Source: JAGVPT01 sp964439265
GTDB lineage: Bacteria > Bacteroidota > Ignavibacteria > UBA10030 > UBA8401
NCBI GenBank assembly: GCA_964439265.1
Contig: CAYTOA010000020.1
Coordinates: 3,906-67,905, forward strand
DNA length: 64,000 bases
Direction of reading: 5' to 3'
Shown: positions 53,618 through 62,929 of the stretch, in pieces
How positions within the stretch are numbered: position 1 is the first letter of the stretch
Layout of the letters: each line of letters opens with the position of its first letter
Program-made: the position numbers and the translations under genes
Notes under the pieces: generated by a model
Seen by the model: only the letters and a program-made list of their open reading frames with translations
Told to the model about the DNA's origin: nothing
Database searches by the model: none

Positions 53618-54958
53618 TCAGCTCCGTTTCACACTCTTTGTGAACTCGCCCAGGATCGAGCGAAGGCTCGGCTCGCCAATCTCTTCCAATTCGTACGTCA
53701 CGCGGAGCGCCGGTCGTTTGATCTTCACGATCCGTTTCAGGTCGATCGGCGTGCCTATAATAACGACGTCGCAGGGGACTTTGTTGATCGTCGTCTCGAG
53801 GTCCCGTATTTGCTGATCGCTGTATCCCATGGCCGGCAATAACGTGCCGATCTTGGGGTACGTGTGGAACGTTTTCTTGATTTCGCCCGCTGCATACGGG
53901 CGCGGGTCGATGATCTCAGCGGCGCCGAACTTTTGAGCGGCAACCGTCCCGGCTCCGATCTTCATCTCGCCATGAGTTAACGTCGGCCCGTCTTCGATGA
54001 CAAGCACTCTTTTTCCGGCAACTAACTCACTTCGCTCGAGCATGATCGGCGATGCAGCGTCGACAATTCTGGCTCTCGTATTCACGCTTCGTATATTCTC
54101 CCGAAGCGTCAGTACGGCTTCCGGCGCAGCAGAGTCGATCTTGTTGATGATCACGACATCGGCCATGCGTAGGTTCGCTTCGCTCGGATAATACGTCAAT
54201 TCATCTCCGGCTCTTAACGGGTCGGCCACAACGATATGGATGTCCGGCTTGTAAAACGGGAGATCGTTGTTGCCGCCGTCCCAGATGATGATGTCCGCGT
54301 CGTTCTCGGCCTGCCGGAGAATTGCCTCGTAATCCACACCGGCATAAATGATCGTCCCGTTCACGATATGAGGCTCGTACTCCTCCATTTCCTCGATCGT
54401 GCATTTATGCTTCTTCAGGTCGGCGACGGCGGCAAAACGCTGCACTTTTTGTTTCTCGAGGTCGCCGTACGGCATGGGATGTCGAACGGCAGCTACGCGG
54501 AACCCGAATTCATGCAGCAGCTTTGCCACTTTTCTGCACGTTTGGCTTTTTCCGCTTCCTGTACGTACTGCGCAGACGGAGATCACCGGCTTGCTGCTTT
54601 TCAGCATCGTCTCGCGGGCACTCAAGATCTTGAAGCTCGCTCCCGCGGTCGTCGCACGCGATCCAAGACTCATCACGCGGCGGTACGGTACATCACTGTA
54701 CGAAAAAACAACTTCGTCCACCGCATGAGACACGATCAGCTTCTCGAGGTCTTTTTCTTCGTAGATTGGAATTCCCTTCGGGTACAACCCGCCTGCCAGC
54801 GAGGCGGGGTATTTCCTTCCGGCAATATTCGGGATCTGTGCGGCCGTGAAAGCGACGACATTGTACTGCTCATTGCCGCGGTAGACCATGTTGAAGTTAT
54901 GAAAATCACGGCCCGCCGCTCCCACAATAATTGTGTTGATGCGTTTATGTTCGGACAT
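53618..54958 (-). CDS. Cyclic 2,3-diphosphoglycerate synthetase-like P-loop protein (COG2403 type)
   Basis: 446 residues. An N-terminal Rossmann-like domain begins with IIVGAAGRDFHNFNMVYRG, and a P-loop domain has VRTGSGKSQT (131-140), DIIIWDGGNNDLPF near 225 and VVIINKIDSAAPE near 268. Archaeal cPGS makes cyclic 2,3-bisphosphoglycerate, but the bacterial relatives are not characterised and are often labelled GTPase. It has a strong AAGGAG site and follows rocD by 35 nt in the carbamoyl-phosphate block, which suggests an amino-acid-linked role rather than thermoprotectant synthesis. Confidence 0.82.
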   Translation of the reverse strand: MSEHKRINTIIVGAAGRDFHNFNMVYRGNEQYNVVAFTAAQIPNIAGRKYPASLAGGLYPKGIPIYEEKDLEKLIVSHAVDEVVFSYSDVPYRRVMSLGSRATTAGASFKILSARETMLKSSKPVISVCAVRTGSGKSQTCRKVAKLLHEFGFRVAAVRHPMPYGDLEKQKVQRFAAVADLKKHKCTIEEMEEYEPHIVNGTIIYAGVDYEAILRQAENDADIIIWDGGNNDLPFYKPDIHIVVADPLRAGDELTYYPSEANLRMADVVIINKIDSAAPEAVLTLRENIRSVNTRARIVDAASPIMLERSELVAGKRVLVIEDGPTLTHGEMKIGAGTVAAQKFGAAEIIDPRPYAAGEIKKTFHTYPKIGTLLPAMGYSDQQIRDLETTINKVPCDVVIIGTPIDLKRIVKIKRPALRVTYELEEIGEPSLRSILGEFTKSVKRS

Positions 54959-54993
54959 AACAATCTCCTTCTAATAATATTGTTGGTTTAATG

Positions 54994-56190
54994 TCAGGCC
55001 AGCGATTGAATAACTTTTTCTATTCGAGCGCATGCCCAGTCGATTTCCTTTTTTGTGATAATGAGCGGCGGCGCGAAACGAATGACCGAATCGTGCGTCT
55101 CTTTGCACAGGATGTTGTCTTTCATGAGCGCTTCGCAATACGGACGCGCTTTTGTGTCGAGCACGAGGCCGATCCATAATCCTCTTCCACGGACTTCTTT
55201 GATATGAGGATTCTTGATCGCCCGGAGTTTTCCGATAAAATAGTTTCCGAGTTTGAAGGAACGGTCGACCAGTTTTTCTTTTTTCAACACTTTCAGCGCC
55301 GCACACGCTACTGCTGCGGCAAGGGGATTGCCGCCGAACGTCGAACCGTGATCGCCGGGAGTGAACACGCCGAGAATTTCTTTGCTCGACAGCACGGCCG
55401 AGACAGGGTAGAATCCGCCGGAAAGCGCTTTTCCGATGATCACCATGTCGGGACGGATATCCTCGTACTCGAACGCGAACAACTTGCCGCTTCGGCCAAG
55501 CCCCGATTGAATTTCATCCGCGATGAGGAGGACGTTGTTTTCTTTGCACAGCCTTGCCGCTTCTCTCAAATAGCCGTCGGGGGGAACAACAATTCCGGCT
55601 TCGCCTTGAATCGGCTCTACAAGGAACGCCGCTGTATTTTCATTGATGGCCTGCTTCAATGCCCCGGCATCGCCGTACTTTACAATCGGAAACCCCGGCG
55701 TGAATGGGCCGAAGCCGTTTCGGTATTGAGCCTCGGTCGAGAAACTGATGATCGTCGTCGTCCGGCCGTGAAAGTTGTCCGTTGCGCAGATGATCTCCGC
55801 TTTATTCTCCGGAATTCCCTTCACGGTATAGCCCCACTTTCGCGCCGCCTTCACTGCGGTCTCCACCGCTTCCACACCCGTGTTCATCGGCAGCGACGCT
55901 TCGTATCCCGTCAAGTCGTGGAGCATCTTGTATAACAACGGAAGCTGGTCGTTGCGGAAGGCGCGGCTCGTCAGGGTGACTTTCTTTGCTTGGTCGACGA
56001 ACGCTTTAAGAATTTCGGGGTGACAATGCCCCTGGTTGACGGCAGAATATGCCGCGAGGCAGTCGAGATATTTCTTTCCGTCGACGTCGGTCACCCAAGC
56101 ACCTTTCGCTTTGTGAACGACAACGTCGAGGGGACGGTAGTTGTGAGCGCCGTACCGCTCTTCGATTGAGATGTAGTCCTGAGTCTTCAT
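54994..56190 (-). CDS. rocD: Ornithine--oxo-acid transaminase
   Basis: 398 residues, a class-III PLP aminotransferase interconverting ornithine and glutamate semialdehyde. Signatures are EERYGAHNYRPLDVVVHKAK at the start, MNTGVEAVETAVKAARKWGY, LLIADEIQSGLGRSGKLFAF and the PLP lysine in IIGKALSGGFYPVSAVL. The first two distinguish it from acetylornithine aminotransferase. It lies among carbamoyltransferases and a carbamate kinase, so ornithine is the common metabolite. Confidence 0.93.
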   Translation of the reverse strand: MKTQDYISIEERYGAHNYRPLDVVVHKAKGAWVTDVDGKKYLDCLAAYSAVNQGHCHPEILKAFVDQAKKVTLTSRAFRNDQLPLLYKMLHDLTGYEASLPMNTGVEAVETAVKAARKWGYTVKGIPENKAEIICATDNFHGRTTTIISFSTEAQYRNGFGPFTPGFPIVKYGDAGALKQAINENTAAFLVEPIQGEAGIVVPPDGYLREAARLCKENNVLLIADEIQSGLGRSGKLFAFEYEDIRPDMVIIGKALSGGFYPVSAVLSSKEILGVFTPGDHGSTFGGNPLAAAVACAALKVLKKEKLVDRSFKLGNYFIGKLRAIKNPHIKEVRGRGLWIGLVLDTKARPYCEALMKDNILCKETHDSVIRFAPPLIITKKEIDWACARIEKVIQSLA

Positions 56191-56354
56191 AGAATTATTT
56201 CCATGCTCTTAGTGAATAAAAATGTTCACACAACGGTGGACTATAGCAGGAGTAACAATGAAGGAGTCAGGTCAAATTCAGATAATATGCCACCAGCGCC
56301 GTGTCGAAAAGCGCCGGCGGTGAAGTGCGTGGGTGGTGAAATTTTAATGCAGTG

Positions 56355-57272
56355 TTATTCATGTTCGAACAAGAGCGTAAGCAGCGCCATGCGCACATAC
56401 AGCCCGTTGCGCGATTGACGAAAATAGACCGCACGCTGGTCATTGTCCACTTCGGGCGCGATCTCCACAGACCGGGGGAGCGGATGCATGATAATGGCGT
56501 TCGATTTCATTTTTTTTAGTACGCCGGCATCGATATTGTACGCAGAGAGGTCGATGTCGCTGCGCAGAAGCCGTTCGCGGTCGATATGCGTCTGATACAC
56601 AACGTCGATCTGGGAAATAATTTTCTCCGGATTTTCCGCCAATTCATACTCGACTCTATGATGGTCCAAGTACGCCAGGATATCCGGTTTGATCTGCATT
56701 TCTTTCGGTGCAATGAAATAGAGTTTTACCCGCTCAAACTTGCTGAGCAAATATGCGAGCGAACGCGCGGTGCGGCCATCATCCAGCGCCCCAATGAGAG
56801 CAACCGAGAGCCCGTTCAAGGCTTTGCATTCTCTGTAAATGGTGTAGAGGTCGAGGAGAGCCTGTGTCGGGTGCTGGCCGCCGGCGCCTTCTCCCGCATT
56901 GATGACCGGAACAGCGGAAATGGCGGCAGCTCTTTTCGCTGCTCCTTCTTCCGTATGCCGGAGAACGATTACGTCGCTGCAGCTGGAAATGATGCGAATC
57001 GTATCTTCGAGATGCTCGCCCTTCACCTCGGATGAAAACTCGTTCGCCCGTTCCGTAGAAAGAACGCTTCCTCCAAGCCTGTACATCGCCGCTTCGAAGG
57101 AAAATCGCGTCCTGGTTGACGGCCGGTAAAACAACGCCGCCATGATCTTATTCTCATAATCGCGCGTTCCTCCCCGGCCGACGATTTTTTCCATCTGCTG
57201 CGTCCTGTCGAACAATTCCATCAACAGCGGAACCGTAAACTGCTGTGATTCGATGACGTGTTTCAGGTGCAT
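56355..57272 (-). CDS. pyrB: Aspartate carbamoyltransferase, catalytic chain
   Basis: 305 residues. The carbamoyl-phosphate site reads FYRPSTRTRFSFE (48-60), HPTQALLDLYTI follows NAGEGAGGQ, and the aspartate side has MHPLPRSVEI and FRQSRNGLYVRMALL. These favour PyrB over ornithine transcarbamylase. No pyrI regulatory gene is adjacent. It begins 21 nt after arcC with a GGAG site, so it is co-translated with the kinase that can supply carbamoyl phosphate. Confidence 0.88.
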   Translation of the reverse strand: MHLKHVIESQQFTVPLLMELFDRTQQMEKIVGRGGTRDYENKIMAALFYRPSTRTRFSFEAAMYRLGGSVLSTERANEFSSEVKGEHLEDTIRIISSCSDVIVLRHTEEGAAKRAAAISAVPVINAGEGAGGQHPTQALLDLYTIYRECKALNGLSVALIGALDDGRTARSLAYLLSKFERVKLYFIAPKEMQIKPDILAYLDHHRVEYELAENPEKIISQIDVVYQTHIDRERLLRSDIDLSAYNIDAGVLKKMKSNAIIMHPLPRSVEIAPEVDNDQRAVYFRQSRNGLYVRMALLTLLFEHE

Positions 57273-57293
57273 TGAGTGCTCCGTTTTAGACTC

Positions 57294-58244
57294 TCATGGA
57301 AAAATATGAGTACCGGTTTTTCCATCTACCGCATCGATCAGACATTCGAAGGAAGTGATGATCACTTCCTTCCCCCCTTTTTTGAGAAAGCGGATCGCCG
57401 ACTCGACTTTCGGTCCCATGCTGCCGGCCGCAAACTGCTTTTCAGCGACATGTAGTTCCATTTCTTTCACGGTGATCTTCTCAACCGCACGCTGCGCCGG
57501 TTTTTTGTAGTCAAGATAAACCTGTTTCACGTCCGTGCTGATGATGAAGAGGTCGACGGCCAGGCTCGAGGCAAGAAGCGCGGATGCACGGTCTTTGTCG
57601 ATCACCGCTTCAGAGCCAAGGACACGGTAATTTTCCTTTTCGATGACTGGAATTCCTCCTCCGCCGACGGCAATAACGATCATGTTAAGGTCGAGGATCT
57701 TGCGGATAATATCCTGCTCAAACACCTCAACGGGTTCGGGCGAAGGCACGACCCTCCGATAGCCCCGTGCGGAATCTTCGACAATATTCCAGCCGAGTGT
57801 ACTTTGTTTCTCTTCCGCGTCTGCTTTGGAGTAGAAGGGTCCGATCGGTTTTGTTGGATGCGTGAACGCAGGGTCGTTCTCGTCGACCCGCACTTGTGTG
57901 AGGACCGTCATGACCGGCGTGAAGAGTCCGATCTGTCGCAGCTCGAATTCCATGGCACGCTGAATAATGTAGCCGATCTCGCTCTGGGTCGTCGCAACGC
58001 AAATGTCGAGAGGATGTGTGTACACTTCACCGGCAGCGCGCTCTGAACGAAGTAGAGCGGCTCCGACCTGCGGACCATTGCCGTGTGTAATCACTAAACG
58101 CCATCCGCGCGCCACCATCTGCACGATATTGCGGGCTGTTGCATGCGCGTTCGCAAGCTGTTCATCTATCGTCCCTCGTTCACCAGCATGAATAAGAGAG
58201 TTTCCGCCGATCGCTATGAGTGCCGTTTTGGGCGTGTCGCTCAT
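57294..58244 (-). CDS. arcC: Carbamate kinase
   Basis: 316 residues, an amino-acid-kinase-fold enzyme that interconverts carbamoyl phosphate plus ADP with carbamate plus ATP. Signatures are IAIGGNSLIHAGERG (family IALGGNAL), WRLVITHGNGPQVG, the PF/IGPFYS region and VAVGGGGIPVIE. No arginine deiminase gene is visible, so it either burns carbamoyl phosphate from citrulline made elsewhere or makes carbamoyl phosphate for the two transferases beside it. Confidence 0.94.
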   Translation of the reverse strand: MSDTPKTALIAIGGNSLIHAGERGTIDEQLANAHATARNIVQMVARGWRLVITHGNGPQVGAALLRSERAAGEVYTHPLDICVATTQSEIGYIIQRAMEFELRQIGLFTPVMTVLTQVRVDENDPAFTHPTKPIGPFYSKADAEEKQSTLGWNIVEDSARGYRRVVPSPEPVEVFEQDIIRKILDLNMIVIAVGGGGIPVIEKENYRVLGSEAVIDKDRASALLASSLAVDLFIISTDVKQVYLDYKKPAQRAVEKITVKEMELHVAEKQFAAGSMGPKVESAIRFLKKGGKEVIITSFECLIDAVDGKTGTHIFP

Positions 58245-58304
58245 TACATCACCAGTGCCTCGTTTTGTTGGATGGCCCCGTTGCGAAAGAAGTCGTTTGT
58301 TAAT

Positions 58305-58416
58305 AGTTATAAGTTTTAAGTTATAGGTTTTAGGTCACAAGTGCCAAAGCGAGCCGCCGGCTTACTTTTCACTTACAACTTTTAACTTATAATTTAAAAC
58401 TTATAACTCTTCACTC
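58305..58416. repeat. AT-rich palindromic word repeat (agttataag type)
   Basis: agttataagttttaa (58305-58319) has an exact inverted copy ttaaaacttataact (58394-58408), and several more copies of the word aagttata/aactttta lie between and after them. It fills most of the argF-arcC gap. Confidence 0.7.
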
Positions 58417-59338
58417 ACACCCTCTCCATCAACTGATACATGATCGCTTTCTGCGCGTGCAATCGGTTCTCCGCTTCGTCGAAGACCACTGACTGCTTCG
58501 AGTCGATCACCTCGTTCGTAACTTCGTCGCCCCGGTGCGCGGGGAGACAATGCATGAAAATTGCATCCTTCTTCGCCCTGGACATCAACGCTGAGTTCAC
58601 CTGAAACGGAAGGAATATTTTTTTCCGCTCCTCTGCCTCCGCTTCCTGTCCCATCGAAGCCCAGACATCCGTGTAGATGACGTCTGCGTTATTCGCTCCT
58701 TCTAATGGGTCATGGACAACTTCAATTCTCGCACCCGTTGCTTTCGCGTCTTCAATTGCCTGTTCCGTAGCTGTCGCCTTCGGCTCATAGCCGGCAGGAC
58801 ACGCAACCGTAACGCTCACTCCAAGCCGCGCCCCCGCGAACATCAGCGAATGGGCCACATTGTTGCCATCGCCGACATAGCAGAGCTTCAAGCCTTTAAA
58901 CTTTTTCTTTTTCTCCTGGATCGTCATGAAATCTGCCATTGCCTGGCACGGGTGGGAATAATCGGTAAGGGCGTTGATCACCGGAATAGATGCGTATGCC
59001 GCCATGTCAACCACGATCTGATGTGCAAACGTGCGGATCATGATTCCCTGAACCATCCGCTCGAGGTTCTTCGCAACGTCATAGACCGATTCGCGTTTTC
59101 CAAGGCTGATCTCCGCCGGTGATAAGTAGAGAGAGAACCCGCCGAGCTGCTGAATGCCGACATCAAACGACGTCCGTGTGCGCAGCGACGGCTTTTCAAA
59201 AATGAGGGCTAGCGTTTTGCCCTGGAGCGACTTGCCAAATTTTTTTCGGTTTGCTTTCATCTTTCTTGCAAGTGCAAACGTCGCCAGAATTTCTTTGGCG
59301 GTCATATCACGGACGGAGAGAAAATCGTGTGCTTTCAC
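58415..59338 (-). CDS. argF: Ornithine carbamoyltransferase
   Basis: 307 residues. The carbamoyl-phosphate site is KPSLRTRTSFDVG (49-61), with Leu in place of the usual Thr, a known variant. HPCQAMADFMTI follows TDYS, and the ornithine side has the hallmark FMHCLPAHRGDEV near 260. It joins ornithine and carbamoyl phosphate to citrulline, or runs in reverse in arginine catabolism. The start is GTG with AAGGAG 7 nt upstream. argF opens the argF-arcC-pyrB-rocD block. Confidence 0.94.
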   Translation of the reverse strand: MKAHDFLSVRDMTAKEILATFALARKMKANRKKFGKSLQGKTLALIFEKPSLRTRTSFDVGIQQLGGFSLYLSPAEISLGKRESVYDVAKNLERMVQGIMIRTFAHQIVVDMAAYASIPVINALTDYSHPCQAMADFMTIQEKKKKFKGLKLCYVGDGNNVAHSLMFAGARLGVSVTVACPAGYEPKATATEQAIEDAKATGARIEVVHDPLEGANNADVIYTDVWASMGQEAEAEERKKIFLPFQVNSALMSRAKKDAIFMHCLPAHRGDEVTNEVIDSKQSVVFDEAENRLHAQKAIMYQLMERV

Positions 59339-59380
59339 GGATGGACTCCTTCGATAGCGTTTATTTATATAGACGATTAC

Positions 59381-61411
59381 TTATTTCAACAATACGAGTT
59401 TTTTTGTTTGGACGAATTGTCCCGCTTGAAGCCGGTAAAAGTAAATTCCGCTCGGCAGCGCAGCTGCGTCCCATGGGATCGAATAGACGCCGGGTTTCAT
59501 CGTTGCGTTGACAGCCGTTGCCACTTCTTTTCCGAGAACATCGTAGATCTTTAGGATGACAAGCCTTGTTTCGGCGATCGTAAATCCGAAGTGGGTGGCC
59601 GGGTTGAACGGGTTAGGATGGTTTTGATCGAGATGGTAACTCCACGGCCGGCTCCCGGCGTCCTGTTTTACTGAGACGAGGCTACCATTTTCTTTTAGCA
59701 CGATATCGTCGTCGGGGTCGAATACCACAGACGTTGGATTCCGGGTGAACGTAAAGGTGAATTTCTGGTTGTTGACGTTGTTGATGACACGGATGGTTGA
59801 GTCCGGGCCGCTGTCATACGAAAATTTTAACACGGCGGGCATGGTAAAAAATGGGGCGTTGGACTGAGTTTGATTCAGCGTAACAGTGACCGTACGCGTT
59901 CCCGGATCTATTGAGCAGGTATTTTCGTACCGCGGGTGGTTGGGTTCTTTCAGCCATTCGTTGAAGAACCAATGCAGGTCCTGTCCCGATACGTCGCTCA
60001 TTTTTTCCACGAAATCGTCGGTCACAACGTTCTTCATCCGAAAATTGACCGAGTCGGCTGCATAGGCTTTTATCGAGGCAAAGAAGAGAGAATCGCCGAG
60101 CGTGTACCGAAGCATATGAAGGACACAGGCACCTTTATAGTATGTGATCGCTCCGTTGAACATCGCAGCGACATCGGGCGTCGAGATCGCCCATTGCGGA
60201 TCATAGATAGGCGAGCCGGGATTTTCAGTGAGGTAATAGTTTGCGTCAAGGAGTATCGTATTCTTGTATTCAGCATAGCCGCCGGTGTGCTCATCCCAAA
60301 GCGCCTCACAGTATGTTGCAAAGCCTTCGTTCAGCCAGACGTCGGCCCACGTTGCCGGGCTGATCATATCCCCGAACCAATGATGGGCAAATTCGTGGGA
60401 CACCAGATCTTCATCCCAGCCGTTGTATTCCAGACTGATCAGAGTTTGATTTTCCATGCCGCCCCATACGAATCCTGCTCCTTGTTCGATCGTCGAGAAG
60501 CCTCCTTTCTCGAACGGATACTCGCCGAATAGAGTTGAGTAATACGTTGCCATGGGAAGGATCTCTCTTTCGATGTTCCTGAGCCATGCAACCGAATCGT
60601 CGGCATTCCAATAAAAGAGAAATGGAATGCTGTCGTTCTGGTTTGAAATTTTTCTCCAGTACTCTTTGTCGAGATTGTACCCAACTTTACCCGTCACGAC
60701 CATTAAGTATGTTGCGATCGGGTCGCGGCTGATCCAGTGATAGACGATCGTGTCGGCAATTTTCGTCGAATCGGCCAGCCTCCCGTTGGAGCCCAGTTTC
60801 ACCGAGGCCGGAACTTTCGCCGTCAAATCGAGGGTGGCTTTATCGGATGGGCGGTCCCAGCATGGAAACCATTTCCGCGCTCCCTCCGGCTCGCAATCGG
60901 TAAACACCATACCGCTGCTGGTATAAAAAGCACCGTCTGCAATGTTGTTATGGTGAAAATAAATTCTCACGCTGACTGTAGCGTTAGGATGATAGGTTGA
61001 GTCCAAGGTAACGGTAAGAATGTTTCCGGTATGCGAGAAGGATTTGCCTGCCAATGATACGGAGTCAATGGTCAGCGACGAATGATCGGCGTTCAATTGA
61101 ATTGCGTTCAGTGTGGAATCAACTTTGAATGTGATCGTGTTCGTTGCCTGATACGATTCTGGATACGGGGAGAGGAAATTGCTGTAGAGGTCCAGCGATA
61201 GCGTATAGTTCAGCACATCAAACGAATGCTGCGGCGTGTTCGGGGATAATTCTTTCATGATTGTACCGTACTGCTTCATCCGCTTCAACGAACAGAGCTG
61301 CGCTCCGGTCATTTTCTGCGCTTGCGAGGACACCGTACTCCCGCAGAGGAGTATCACAATAATGCAATTCCTCAATACCGCAGAATACGATATTATGTTC
61401 CAACGTTCCAT
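59381..61411 (-). CDS. Secreted M1 family aminopeptidase with type IX sorting tail
   Basis: 676 residues. A signal peptide (about 1-31) is followed by the M1 beta domain and a catalytic domain with WGGMENQT (substrate N-terminus recognition) and zinc ligands His339, His343 and Glu362 (HEFAHH...NEGFA). The C-terminal 85 residues are a type A type IX tail (NHPNPFNPATHFGFTI, KIYDVLGKEVATAV, LPSGIYFYRLQAG). The enzyme should be displayed or released at the cell surface and trim peptides. It ends only 43 nt from argF, whose product handles amino-acid catabolism or synthesis. Confidence 0.94.
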   Translation of the reverse strand: MERWNIISYSAVLRNCIIVILLCGSTVSSQAQKMTGAQLCSLKRMKQYGTIMKELSPNTPQHSFDVLNYTLSLDLYSNFLSPYPESYQATNTITFKVDSTLNAIQLNADHSSLTIDSVSLAGKSFSHTGNILTVTLDSTYHPNATVSVRIYFHHNNIADGAFYTSSGMVFTDCEPEGARKWFPCWDRPSDKATLDLTAKVPASVKLGSNGRLADSTKIADTIVYHWISRDPIATYLMVVTGKVGYNLDKEYWRKISNQNDSIPFLFYWNADDSVAWLRNIEREILPMATYYSTLFGEYPFEKGGFSTIEQGAGFVWGGMENQTLISLEYNGWDEDLVSHEFAHHWFGDMISPATWADVWLNEGFATYCEALWDEHTGGYAEYKNTILLDANYYLTENPGSPIYDPQWAISTPDVAAMFNGAITYYKGACVLHMLRYTLGDSLFFASIKAYAADSVNFRMKNVVTDDFVEKMSDVSGQDLHWFFNEWLKEPNHPRYENTCSIDPGTRTVTVTLNQTQSNAPFFTMPAVLKFSYDSGPDSTIRVINNVNNQKFTFTFTRNPTSVVFDPDDDIVLKENGSLVSVKQDAGSRPWSYHLDQNHPNPFNPATHFGFTIAETRLVILKIYDVLGKEVATAVNATMKPGVYSIPWDAAALPSGIYFYRLQAGQFVQTKKLVLLK

Positions 61412-61477
61412 GATAACAATTATTTTCTCTCAGCAATATAGCGATTTCTAGCGTTTGTCTCTCCTTGTGTTTATGGG

Positions 61478-62572
61478 CTAAAACTTCGATAAAAGCTGAG
61501 CGTTCGTCGGAAACTGCTTGACGAGCTTAAGAACTGCAAGCATCGCTTCGCGGGGAGGCATCTTCGCAACGGAACGCCTGAGCGCCTGGTATGCGCCCGT
61601 GTCATTGCCGAAGAGGAGCTCTTCACGCCGGGTGCCCGACACGGGGAGATTGATCGCCGGAAAAATTCTTTCGTTAGCCATTCCCCTGTCAAGCACAAGT
61701 TCCATGTTACCCGTCCCTTTGAATTCCTGAAAGATCAACTCGTCCATCCGCGAATTCGTTTCGATCAGCGCCGTCGCGATGATTGTCAGCGAGCCGCTCT
61801 TCTCACAATTTCGTGCCGCGCCGAAAATCCGTTTGGGAATTTCGAGTGCCCTGATATCCACGCCGCCGGACATCGTCCTTCCGCTGCTTTTCTGGTGAAT
61901 ATTGAACGCCCGGCCGAGTCGTGTGAGCGAGTCGAGAAGGATGATGACATCTTTTCCCGTTTCAACTTTTCGTTTCGCGTATTCGAGCACCAGCTGGGCA
62001 AGCCGGACATGGCTTCCGCGATCGCTGTCGCTTGAGCTCGCAAACACTTCCCCCGAAATGGACCGCCGCATGTCGGTCACTTCCTCCGGCCGTTCATCGA
62101 TCAACAAAACTAGAAGGTCAATCTCCGGATTGTTGATGCTGATCGCGTGTGCAAGCTGCTGCATCAGCATTGTCTTGCCGGCCTTCGGCGGAGAAACGAT
62201 GAGAGCCCGCTGTCCTTTGCCGACCGGGCAGAACAGATCCACAATGCGCATCGAGATGTTGCTTTTTTCCCCCTCGAGTTTGATAACTTCGTTCGGTGAA
62301 ACGACCTCATACGACGAAAATTCTTTTATGTTCTTCCACTCATCGGGAGGCAAACCGTTCACGTGTTCGATCGTCACACCCGGTAGACTTCCTTTCGCGG
62401 CCGCCCTGGTGCTCCCATCGACCAATACTCCAGTCCTCAAAGCGAATTGCTGTATGAGAGACGCGGGGATCTGTACGTCCTTATCCGTAAGGATAATTCC
62501 GTGGGAGAGCGTGCGGACAAAAGCGCGACGTTGTGAATCAATTTCAAGGATGCCGGAAAAAGCTGTTGACAT
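61478..62572 (-). CDS. rho: Transcription termination factor Rho, short form
   Basis: 364 residues, well below the usual 410-430. The N-terminal helical domain is absent and the OB-fold RNA site is degenerate (RAFVRT where GFLR-type motifs are usual). The ATPase core is intact: P-loop SPPKAGKT (127-134), LLIDERPEEVTDM, the Q-loop SSGRTMSGGVD and SLTIIATALIETNSRMDE. It should still form a hexameric helicase. Either this is a second Rho or the lineage has a reduced Rho; no weaker start lies upstream to restore the domain. Confidence 0.88.
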   Translation of the reverse strand: MSTAFSGILEIDSQRRAFVRTLSHGIILTDKDVQIPASLIQQFALRTGVLVDGSTRAAAKGSLPGVTIEHVNGLPPDEWKNIKEFSSYEVVSPNEVIKLEGEKSNISMRIVDLFCPVGKGQRALIVSPPKAGKTMLMQQLAHAISINNPEIDLLVLLIDERPEEVTDMRRSISGEVFASSSDSDRGSHVRLAQLVLEYAKRKVETGKDVIILLDSLTRLGRAFNIHQKSSGRTMSGGVDIRALEIPKRIFGAARNCEKSGSLTIIATALIETNSRMDELIFQEFKGTGNMELVLDRGMANERIFPAINLPVSGTRREELLFGNDTGAYQALRRSVAKMPPREAMLAVLKLVKQFPTNAQLLSKF

Positions 62573-62929
62573 GGTGAATTTAATAAATACAAAATGGGAT
62601 GATTATCCGGAGCGAAGCGGAATTTCCTGAAACCCCTTCAGAAATTGTTTGTCAGAGGAAATCCGACGGGCGTTGGCTTATTGTCAGCAAGGCAGGAATC
62701 TGGGGGATAGCATTCTTACTTACACACAACCCGTCAGGCCGCAGCGTCTTCAAGACGGAAGACTTTCGCGAGAGTATTGGACCGTCTTCCTTATAAAGAT
62801 ACGTCACTTTCCGGTCAATCGCAAACGCCCATTTTATGACATTTAACGGGACTCTGCAGAGAAATCCTCCCCGAAGGAAATCGATAATTTGCCCGGCCGG
62901 CATTGACATACCGCCGGGTCACCCCGGCC
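62573..62929. other. Intergenic region between rho and a methyltransferase
   Basis: 357 nt. A 7-bp pair (aagacgg, about 62753-62759, with ccgtctt near 62783) is the only structure noticed. A minus-strand frame of 85 codons lies here but has no ribosome binding site or family-like features. No terminator is clear. Confidence 0.4.

Noticed and set aside
62652..62909. 85-codon minus-strand frame between rho and the methyltransferase
   Set aside because: No ribosome binding site, no coding-like composition and no recognisable family; kept only as a remark on the gap.
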